This document shows, one piece after another, positions 58,149 through 64,000 of a DNA stretch of 64,000 nucleotides. Location: positions 62,001-126,000 of the forward strand of contig JAEZFW010000083.1 in NCBI GenBank assembly GCA_023417315.1, read 5' to 3'. The notes beneath the pieces are model-generated. The model saw only the letters and a list, made by a program, of their open reading frames with translations. It had not been told where the DNA came from and made no database searches. The stretch's first letter is position 1. Every line of letters starts with the position of its first letter. This DNA is from Pseudomonadota bacterium (GTDB lineage Bacteria > Pseudomonadota > Gammaproteobacteria > Steroidobacterales > Steroidobacteraceae). A program made the translations under genes and the position numbers.

Positions 58149-58765
58149 TGAACCAGGAGGAACACGTCTTCACGGAGCGTGCGCTCAAGCAGCGTGAGCG
58201 CATCCTCGAAGCCGCTCGCTCGTGCTTCGTCAAGCGCGGTTTTCACGGCGCGAGCATCGCAGATATCGCGCATGAGGCAGACATGAGCCCCGGGCTCATG
58301 TATCGCTACTTTGCGAACAAGCACGCGATCATCAAAGCCATCATCGATCGACAGCTCGACTCGGGGCGCAAAGCGCTCGAGGAGATCAAGTCATCGGAAG
58401 ATTTGGTTGAAGGGATCGTCAATGCGATCGAAGGCTGGCGCAGCGGCAGCGCGGATCAGATGAGCGCGCCGTTGTTTCTCGAGATCTCAGCCGAAGCGAC
58501 TCGCGATCCTGACATCGCTGCGACGGTGCAAGAGGCCGATCAGCTGATCAAGGATCATTTGTTGGAGACGATGCGGCGCACGACGATCAGTAAGACGATC
58601 TATCAAGACCCGCGCCGCGCGAACGCGCGGATCCTGCTGCTCTTAAGCGTGGTCCATGGACTGGCTATTCGCGCCTGCCGCGAGCCGCATTTCGATCGAG
58701 AGCTGCTGCACTCGGCGTTGGCGAAGTTCATCGCTGCGCTGCAAAGCGAAGCTTCGGGTGGTTGA
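58145..58765 (+). CDS. TetR-family repressor, likely of the efflux operon
   Basis: 206 residues. HTH ~12-60: LKQRERILEAARSCFVKRGF, HGASIADIAHEADMSPGLMY. The ligand-binding helices follow (TetR_C). ATG 58145 overlaps the OprM stop by four bases (ATGA), so it is the fourth gene of the operon. It is the likely ligand of the palindrome at 52365-52386 and would give feedback control. The inducing compound is unknown. Confidence 0.88.
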   Translation: MMNQEEHVFTERALKQRERILEAARSCFVKRGFHGASIADIAHEADMSPGLMYRYFANKHAIIKAIIDRQLDSGRKALEEIKSSEDLVEGIVNAIEGWRSGSADQMSAPLFLEISAEATRDPDIAATVQEADQLIKDHLLETMRRTTISKTIYQDPRRANARILLLLSVVHGLAIRACREPHFDRELLHSALAKFIAALQSEASGG

Positions 58766-58778
58766 TGGCACGTCACAG

Positions 58779-59315
58779 ATGAACAAACCCTCTCTTCGCG
58801 AGCGCATTCTCGAGGCCGCCGATAAGGTCGCGCGTGAACGAGGTGTTGCGAACCTGACGCTCGATCTCGTGGCGGAACAAGCGGGCGTGAGCAAGGGTGG
58901 TTTGCTCTATCACTTCACGACGAAAGAGGCGCTCCTGACCGGAATGATCGATCGCGCGATCGATCGATACCGCACATTCCTGCGAAACGCCGTGGATCGG
59001 GAGGGTAATGACTATCTTGCGTACTTAAAAGCAAGCGTTCGTGCGCGCAAGGACTGCGACGAAGGTTCCGAATGCTCCCGCTCGTTCTTTGCCGCAGCGG
59101 CGAACTTCCCGAACATGCCGGAGCGTGCGCGCAGCGATGTGAAGGATCATTTCGAACGCCTGCGCTCCGATCCCGCGCGCTTCGAACAAGCCGCGATCCT
59201 CAGTCTCGCAATCGATGGCCTGCATTTCCTCGAGCTGTTGGGCCTTGCTCCCTTCACTCCTGAAGAGCGCGAAGCCGTGTTGACCCGCCTCCTGGAGCAG
59301 GCCGAGAAGCTCTAA
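58779..59315 (+). CDS. Second TetR-family regulator
   Basis: 178 residues. HTH ~5-50: SLRERILEAADKVARERGVA, NLTLDLVAEQAGVSKGGLLY. The C-terminal region (DCDEGSECSRSFFAAAANFP) matches the TetR_C_37-like domain. ATG 58779 is 13 bases past the first TetR stop; an open frame to 58656 overlaps that gene but has no start signal. Two adjacent TetR genes could respond to different ligands or regulate each other; one may control an unlinked gene. Confidence 0.86.
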   Translation: MNKPSLRERILEAADKVARERGVANLTLDLVAEQAGVSKGGLLYHFTTKEALLTGMIDRAIDRYRTFLRNAVDREGNDYLAYLKASVRARKDCDEGSECSRSFFAAAANFPNMPERARSDVKDHFERLRSDPARFEQAAILSLAIDGLHFLELLGLAPFTPEEREAVLTRLLEQAEKL

Positions 59316-59351
59316 AGAATACTCTCGCGGCGAGAATCTCTTCTTCGGAAG
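59316..59351. repeat. Remnant of the CGCGGCGA element
   Basis: ACTCTCGCGGCGAGAATCTC then TTC between convergent TetR and sigma-factor genes. It has one CGCGGCGA arm of the 9-bp family, with a short self-complementary centre (TCTCGC/GCGAGA). Confidence 0.45.
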
Positions 59352-60623
59352 TTAAGCCGAAACTGTCTGTGATTTGGGTTCGCTATCTTTCATCAAGCGA
59401 TCGATGTTCATCCTGATGTGCGCGGCTTCTGCCGGCGTGCGTGCCAGAGAGATCGCTCGATCGAAATCCGTGCGCGCTTCGTTCTTGCGCCCGAGTTGCA
59501 CCAGAAACGCGCCGCGCACACCGTAGAAGTGGAAGTAGTTCGCGAGCTGCGATTCGAGAGGTTCGATCAAGGTGAGCGCCGCTGCCGGACCCCGCACCTT
59601 GCTCACGGCGACCGCGCGATTGAGCGTCACGACGGGTGAAGGCTGCAACTGCTCGAGCACGCCGTAGAGTTGCTCGATCTCTGACCAATCCGTGTCCTGA
59701 GGTGTTGCCGCTCGCGAATGGATCGCTGCGATCGCCGCCTGAATCTGATACGGCCCGGGTCGCCAGTGACGCAGTGCCTTGTCGACCAATGCGAGCCCTT
59801 CCGCGATCAGATCGCCATTCCATCGCTGTCGATCCTGGTCCGCCAAGAGCACGATTGCGCCATTCGCATCCAAGCGCGCCGCAGCGCGTGCATGCTGAAG
59901 CAGCAGCAAAGCTGTCAAGCCCATGATCTCCGGCTCGCCCGGAAATAGGCGCAACAGCAGTCGTGAGAGACGAATGGCCTCTTCGCATAGCGGTACTCGC
60001 ACGTGTACGTCACCGCCACTTGCGGAATAGCCTTCGTTGAATAGCAGGTAGAGCATCGCGGCGACTGTCGCGAGCCGCGACTGCCGCTCGGCGGGGCCGG
60101 GCGTTTCGAATGGAACCTGCGCTGCGCCCACGCGGCGCTTCGCGCGCGTGATACGTTGCTCCATTGCGCTTTCGCTCACGAGAAAGGCACGCGCGATCTC
60201 GGCAACCGTGAGCCCAGACACGATACGTAATGCCAATGCGATTTGCTGAGTCGCGGGCAACTCGGGATGACAACAGATGAACAAGAGTCGCAGGATGTCA
60301 TCGCGATAGTGTGCATTATCCAGGCGGTCGGCGAGATCCGTCTCCGCATCTTCCGTGTCGGACAACACAGCCTCATCAGGCAGGCTGTCGTACCGCTTGT
60401 TGCGTCGAGCCTCATCGACAGCGAAATTGCGTGCGACGAAGATCAGCCATGCGGCTGGATCTCGCGGCGGACCATTCGCGGTCCACGCCTTGAGCGCTCG
60501 TAACGACGCCTCTTGGAACGCCTCTTCGGCGGTGTCTAGATTTCGGAAGTAGCGCAACAATGCCGCCACGACCTGCGGTCTCGCGGCGGAGAGTGCGGCA
60601 TCGATCCAGGCTATGTCGGTCAT
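59352..60623 (-). CDS. ECF42-type RNA polymerase sigma factor with C-terminal extension
   Basis: 423 residues. Sigma-2 (~10-75: VVAALLRYFRNLDTAEEAFQ, RDPAAWLIFVARNFAVDEAR), sigma-4 (~115-165: LTVAEIARAFLVSESAMEQR), and a ~240-residue C-terminal extension of TPR-like helices (RLPGEPEIMGLTALLLLQHA, LNRAVAVSKVRGPAAALTLI, GRKNEARTDFDRAISLARTP). This is the ECF42 architecture, where the extension replaces an anti-sigma factor. ECF42 genes are regularly linked to DGPF/YciI genes, as here (6 bases upstream on the same strand). ATG 60623. Confidence 0.92.
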   Translation of the reverse strand: MTDIAWIDAALSAARPQVVAALLRYFRNLDTAEEAFQEASLRALKAWTANGPPRDPAAWLIFVARNFAVDEARRNKRYDSLPDEAVLSDTEDAETDLADRLDNAHYRDDILRLLFICCHPELPATQQIALALRIVSGLTVAEIARAFLVSESAMEQRITRAKRRVGAAQVPFETPGPAERQSRLATVAAMLYLLFNEGYSASGGDVHVRVPLCEEAIRLSRLLLRLFPGEPEIMGLTALLLLQHARAAARLDANGAIVLLADQDRQRWNGDLIAEGLALVDKALRHWRPGPYQIQAAIAAIHSRAATPQDTDWSEIEQLYGVLEQLQPSPVVTLNRAVAVSKVRGPAAALTLIEPLESQLANYFHFYGVRGAFLVQLGRKNEARTDFDRAISLARTPAEAAHIRMNIDRLMKDSEPKSQTVSA

Positions 60624-60629
60624 GCAGCG

Positions 60630-61037
60630 TCACTTTTCATGAGCGTTCCCCGATCGCTGGAAGGTGCGCGTCAGGGCACGCGGATTACTTCGATCCGAGA
60701 AGTGTTGAATCGGCCGGATCTCCGCAGCACCGGTCTCGTGCGCCAGCTCCGCAGCGATACCGATCGCCTCTTCGAACGTTACGCACTCGACGATATAGAA
60801 ACCGAGCAGCTGTTCCTTCGTCTCTGCGAAAGGCCCATCGATGACGACTCGTTCACGCCCTGCGCGCACTGTCGTCGCGGTCGTCGTCGGCATGAGTCGC
60901 ACCACAGGTCCAACTTTTCCATCGCTCGCGAGACGCTGCTCTACGCCGAGGTGATGAGACATCACTGCACGATCATGCTCTTCAGACCAGTTCATCACCG
61001 CATCTTCACGGTTATAACAAAGGATCGCGTACAGCAT
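60630..61037 (-). CDS. YciI/DGPF-family protein of the ECF42 operon
   Basis: 135 residues. DGPFAETKEQLLGFYIVECV gives the family signature; the helix HHLGVEQRLASDGKVGPVVR is conserved with the copy at 50341. It lies between the MCPAC peptide gene and the sigma factor, 20 and 6 bases from them. ECF42 sigma factors are known to drive promoters of DGPF genes. A role as target of the sigma factor is inferred. ATG 61037. Confidence 0.9.
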   Translation of the reverse strand: MLYAILCYNREDAVMNWSEEHDRAVMSHHLGVEQRLASDGKVGPVVRLMPTTTATTVRAGRERVVIDGPFAETKEQLLGFYIVECVTFEEAIGIAAELAHETGAAEIRPIQHFSDRSNPRALTRTFQRSGNAHEK

Positions 61038-61057
61038 GAACGGCTCTACCCTGAAAC

Positions 61058-61231
61058 TTAGTCGGCAAAGACGATTGGCTTCGATGCCGCTTCCGAGGAG
61101 CGAGGCTGAACGCGGCGCGTCGGTCGTCGTTCACGGTTGCGTAGCTTAACGGCGAAGAGGCCGATCAACCCACCGGCTGAAGTTGCACCGGTTGCGAGTG
61201 ATACTGCGCTCGTCATGCATGCTGGACACAT
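61058..61231 (-). CDS. 57-residue MCPAC peptide, first gene of the ECF42 operon
   Basis: The short ORF from ATG 61231 to TAA 61058 encodes MCPACMTSAVSLATGATSAG, then GLIGLFAVKL and a basic tail with a final IVFAD. The start has an excellent ribosome-binding site (GAGGAGGGTCC before ATG). CPAC is a dithiol motif and residues ~10-30 are hydrophobic, so it may be a small membrane-associated redox or metal-binding peptide. Small proteins beginning MCPAC and containing ATGATSAGGL-like segments occur elsewhere, but I know no function. It is followed by the YciI gene after 20 bases. It is easily missed because of its size. Confidence 0.75.
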   Translation of the reverse strand: MCPACMTSAVSLATGATSAGGLIGLFAVKLRNRERRPTRRVQPRSSEAASKPIVFAD

Positions 61232-61359
61232 GGACCCTCCTCATCGCTCGCTCTGGAACGCTCTCGTCTGAAGCAGTTGTCAGCTATAAGACGAAGAGGA
61301 CGGGTCGAAACCGACAACAACTGGCGGTGCTCGATCTACTCGGGTCGGCAGCTCCAGTA

Positions 61360-62970
61360 TTACCCCTGCCTTTCAGGGTCATCGGGCGAGCCGAGCGTGA
61401 AGGAAAACAGCGCTCCTCGATCCGGGCCCTCTGACTCGCCCCAGACCTCGCCATCATGGCGGCGTACGACCCGCTGAACCGTCGCGAGGCCCACACCGGT
61501 GCCGGAGAATTCCCGAGGTGAGTGCAGGCGCTGGAATGGCTGAAACAAGCGCCGAGCGTAGCGCGGATCGAATCCTGCACCATTGTCTTGCACCTGGAAG
61601 ATGCGCCGCGAATCGTCGCGGATCACCGCGCGAAACTGAATCTGGGCTTCCAATCGATGCGAGGTGTACTTCCACGCATTGGAGAGCAAGTTCTCCATGA
61701 GCACGTTCATCAAGCCGCGATCCGCATCGACTAGAACGCCCCGCTCGATGCTGGCGGCAACGGCTCGCTCGGGCTGGCCGTTACGTAGCCGCTCCAGCAC
61801 TTGTACCGCCATTTCACCTAGGTCGAAGCGCTCGATCTTGAGCTCCCGGCGCGTGATACCCGACAGGCGCAACAGATCGTCGATCAACTCATACATCCGC
61901 GTCACATGCGTTCTCGCGGAGCGGATCCGCGACTGCAATCGCGGATCGAGCGAGCCGAACTCTTCGGCCATGATGCCGAACTCGCCGGAGAGCGCGCGCA
62001 CGGGAGCGCGCAGATCGTGCGAGACCGCATATGTGAACGCCTCGAGCTCTTCATTGGCGACCTCGAGCGCCTTCGTGCGCGCACGCACTCGACTCTCGAG
62101 CTCACCGTACACCTGGACGTTTTCGAGCGCGACGGCTGTCGTATTCGCGAGCGCTTCCAACAGCATCAGCTCATCGGGCGTACATGCATGGCGGTGCGAC
62201 CAGTACACACCGATTGCGCCCATGGGTGCTGCCGTGCGGATCGGGGCGATCGCGAGGCTCTTCACGAAAGTCGGTCGATACGCAGCAGTTGGGATACGAT
62301 CGTCCGCGAACACATCCTCGATCGCGAGCGGACGTCCATTCAACATGGTCCACCCGCTGATGCACTCGCCAAGCGGAAAGCGCTGCCCTTTCCAAAGTGG
62401 CGAGACGGCTTCTTCATCCGCATACAAGCACGCATCGTCCTCTCGCAGCACGAACGTGGCGCCATCTGCCGCTGTGAGCTCGCGCGCGGCGCGCCGCGCG
62501 ATCGCCATCACCGCGCTCAGATCTCGCGCAAGCGACAGCTCCTGCACGACACCGACGAGACGCGACATGGCCGCATGCTGACGACTCAGCCGCTCGATCG
62601 AGTTGGTGCTAACGCGGCTCTGAGCTCGATCGAGAGCCGGGATGAGCCGCCAGAGCTCGTCTTTATGGACATAATCGCTCGCACCCTCGCGGAGGGCCGC
62701 GGCGACATCCTCGCTACGCGTTGCGCCGGAACACACGATGACCGGGGTACCGGGGATGACGTTCTTCGAGAGCCGCACCGCACTCGGACCATCGAAGCCC
62801 GGTACGCCACTATCGACGACTACGACGTCGTACGGTCCATGCTGAATCTCTCGGTTGAAAGCCTCTGCCGATTCCGCCCGCGTCAGATCGGGCGTCAGTC
62901 CGTGATCCTCCAGAAGTCGCTCGATGAGTAGCGAGTCGGCAGGATTGTCTTCCAGATGGAGAATCCTCAT
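61360..62970 (-). CDS. Receiver-GAF-histidine kinase
   Basis: 536 residues. An N-terminal response-regulator receiver (~1-125: RILHLEDNPADSLLIERLLE, phospho-Asp in VVVVDSGVPGFDG ~54), a GAF domain (~155-290: ARDLSAVMAIARRAARELTA, LAIAPIRTAAPMGAIGVYW), a HisKA (~300-370: FTYAVSHDLRAPVRALSGEF, His ~317) and HATPase (~400-530: LMNVLMENLLSNAWKYTSHR, VQDNGAGFD, GTGVGLATVQRVVRRHDG). The receiver at the N-terminus would make its kinase activity respond to an upstream kinase. No partner is encoded in the window apart from the divergent PAS kinase. ATG 62970; the frame is open to 63018. Confidence 0.9.
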   Translation of the reverse strand: MRILHLEDNPADSLLIERLLEDHGLTPDLTRAESAEAFNREIQHGPYDVVVVDSGVPGFDGPSAVRLSKNVIPGTPVIVCSGATRSEDVAAALREGASDYVHKDELWRLIPALDRAQSRVSTNSIERLSRQHAAMSRLVGVVQELSLARDLSAVMAIARRAARELTAADGATFVLREDDACLYADEEAVSPLWKGQRFPLGECISGWTMLNGRPLAIEDVFADDRIPTAAYRPTFVKSLAIAPIRTAAPMGAIGVYWSHRHACTPDELMLLEALANTTAVALENVQVYGELESRVRARTKALEVANEELEAFTYAVSHDLRAPVRALSGEFGIMAEEFGSLDPRLQSRIRSARTHVTRMYELIDDLLRLSGITRRELKIERFDLGEMAVQVLERLRNGQPERAVAASIERGVLVDADRGLMNVLMENLLSNAWKYTSHRLEAQIQFRAVIRDDSRRIFQVQDNGAGFDPRYARRLFQPFQRLHSPREFSGTGVGLATVQRVVRRHDGEVWGESEGPDRGALFSFTLGSPDDPERQG

Positions 62971-63367
62971 GCGTCTACTATCGAGTGAATACCGATAAGA
63001 GTGTAGTCCGTGAGTCACGGACTGCGCATAAGCAGATGGACTGACTCAAAAAGAACACACACCGGTCGCCGAAGGGCTCGAGCGGTACTCCGAACAAAAC
63101 CGAATCTAACGTCCCGCGTCAGCCATTTGTTCCAGTATCGAGCGAAAATTTGCAGGCGCCGCAAACACAGACTTTAAGGTTTGCACGGGAACTGAGTATC
63201 GCGCATCATGCATTGATCCGGCACATAAAAAGTTTTACTACGAGGCTCATAAAGGTCGAGCCTGCAGTTGCCGCGCCTCGATGGATCCACACAAGACGGC
63301 TACCCGGCCTCGCAACCAAGCGAGAAATCACAAGCGAGTACTCCAAGTCGATGTTTCGGAATTTTGA
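62971..63367. other. Divergent spacer of two sensor kinases
   Basis: 397 bases with relatively more A+T than the genes. The ORF 63150-63371 in it has no recognisable features. No family repeat seen. Probably contains both promoters. Confidence 0.4.
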
Positions 63368-64000
63368 GTGAGCTCCGATCACACACGCCAACCCCCAAGC
63401 CCGTACACTGGCGCGGACGCGCCGGCTACGCCTGAGGCAAGGAAGCGCTCTCGCCAGGAGCACCTGACGACCGAAGCGGCACTCGAGCAGAAGACTCGAG
63501 AGCTCGCACAGCTCCTCGCGATGACGAATGCCACCCTGGAAGCCACCGCCGACGGCATCATCGCGACCGATCAGAACGGGCTCATCACCGGCTTCAACGA
63601 GCAATATCTGAAGATGTTTCGCTTGAATCGCGAAGCTCTCGAAGCACGCGATCACCGGCACACGATCCGACAGATCAGCCATCAGCTCGCAGACCCTACC
63701 GCATTCCTGGCACGCATCGAGGACATCTACAAGACTTCCCCGACCGACAGCTTCGATGAGTTGCAGATGCTCGATGGCCGCGTATTCGAGCGATTCTCAA
63801 AGGTGCAGATGGTCGAAGGCCAGCAGGTTGGACGCGTGTGGAGCTTCCGGGATGTCACGGCCCACGTGCAGGCACAAGAGCAGTTGCGGATCTTGAATCA
63901 GCGGCTCGGCCGACGAGTGGAGGAGCGGACCGACGCTCTGCGCAGAGCGGAGCAGCAGTTTTTGCAGCTGGTATTGGGCATCACCGATGCGGCGATCTAC
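63368..64000 (+). CDS. PAS-domain sensor kinase, N-terminal part (partial at window end)
   Basis: 211 codons without a stop, running off the window. GTG 63368 is the first start in frame; ATG 63521 is another. A short disordered lead and coiled coil (ALEQKTRELAQLLAMTNATL) precede a PAS domain (~55-165: TADGIIATDQNGLITGFNEQ, GRVWSFRDVTAHVQAQEQLR), then another coiled coil and the start of a second PAS-like unit (QQFLQLVLGITDAAIY). The WSFRDVT end is typical of PAS sensor kinases. It is divergent from the receiver-GAF kinase and may belong to the same phosphorelay. Confidence 0.7.
   Translation, partial: MSSDHTRQPPSPYTGADAPATPEARKRSRQEHLTTEAALEQKTRELAQLLAMTNATLEATADGIIATDQNGLITGFNEQYLKMFRLNREALEARDHRHTIRQISHQLADPTAFLARIEDIYKTSPTDSFDELQMLDGRVFERFSKVQMVEGQQVGRVWSFRDVTAHVQAQEQLRILNQRLGRRVEERTDALRRAEQQFLQLVLGITDAAIY

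Noticed and set aside
63150..63371. 73-residue ORF upstream of the PAS kinase
   Set aside because: No start signal, no recognisable composition or motif, and it ends inside the start of the PAS kinase gene.
1..64000. tRNA, rRNA, integrase, transposase or phage genes
   Set aside because: I looked for tRNA T-loop words, rRNA conserved stretches and DDE or tyrosine-recombinase motifs and saw none that I could support.

Overview
The window is ordinary high-GC chromosomal DNA of a Gram-negative bacterium. It carries two large TonB-dependent receptors, an RND efflux system with outer-membrane factor, lipoproteins and many alpha/beta hydrolases. The gene repertoire (GlcNAc utilisation through a fused PTS, LigD/Ku repair, GH51 and GH20 hydrolases, an IclR-controlled CoA-thioester catabolic cluster) fits a free-living gammaproteobacterium of the Steroidobacter/Nevskiales/Xanthomonadales type. 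That placement is inference from gene content; there is no rRNA, tRNA or phage/IS element to anchor it. Most spacers between genes carry short inverted repeat elements belonging to several families, which is the most unusual non-coding property of this DNA.

Layout. 1-2.2 kb: tail of a membrane protein and a degenerate EAL protein. 2.6-10 kb: DUF899 protein, then on the minus strand DUF72, a MerR-TPR regulator, Ku and LigD (non-homologous end joining) and a small hydrolase. 10-15.2 kb: GFA-type zinc protein, acyl-CoA oxidase-like flavoprotein, hydrolase-LuxR fusion, ferritin-like diiron protein. 15.7-24.1 kb: an IclR regulator divergent from a seven-gene plus-strand catabolic cluster (citrate-synthase-like lyase, class III CoA transferase, TonB receptor, VOC protein, MetE-like enzyme, alpha/beta hydrolase, FMN reductase). 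24.3-34.6 kb: malic enzyme and assorted single genes (outer-membrane protein, flavin-dependent oxidase-like protein, spermidine-synthase-like protein, RDD protein, acyltransferase-like membrane protein, GST, AraC-VOC pair, lipoprotein). 34.9-37.5 kb: GH51 arabinofuranosidase, a histidine-kinase remnant and a DUF3617-like protein.

37.6-50.2 kb is a complete N-acetylglucosamine/chito-oligosaccharide locus. A TonB receptor and a lipoprotein GH20 hexosaminidase supply GlcNAc; an EIIA-HPr-EI fusion and an EIICB permease import and phosphorylate it; NagA deacetylates and a SIS-type NagB-II deaminates the product; a GntR-family regulator sits divergent from the receptor. The divergent spacer has 11-bp-periodic repeats that look like its operators.

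50.3-64 kb: a DGPF/YciI protein, Ada methyltransferase/regulator, a four- or five-gene efflux operon (adaptor, RND pump, outer-membrane factor, TetR, TetR) with a palindromic operator over its promoter, an ECF42-like sigma-factor operon with a YciI protein and a 57-residue MCPAC peptide gene, a receiver-GAF-histidine kinase, and the start of a PAS sensor kinase cut by the window end.

The best leads are the IclR catabolic cluster, whose lyase lacks the usual catalytic aspartate; the spacer repeat families, whose unit copy number varies from locus to locus; the GlcNAc permease with a second EIIB domain carrying His in place of Cys; and the small MCPAC gene in the ECF42 operon.
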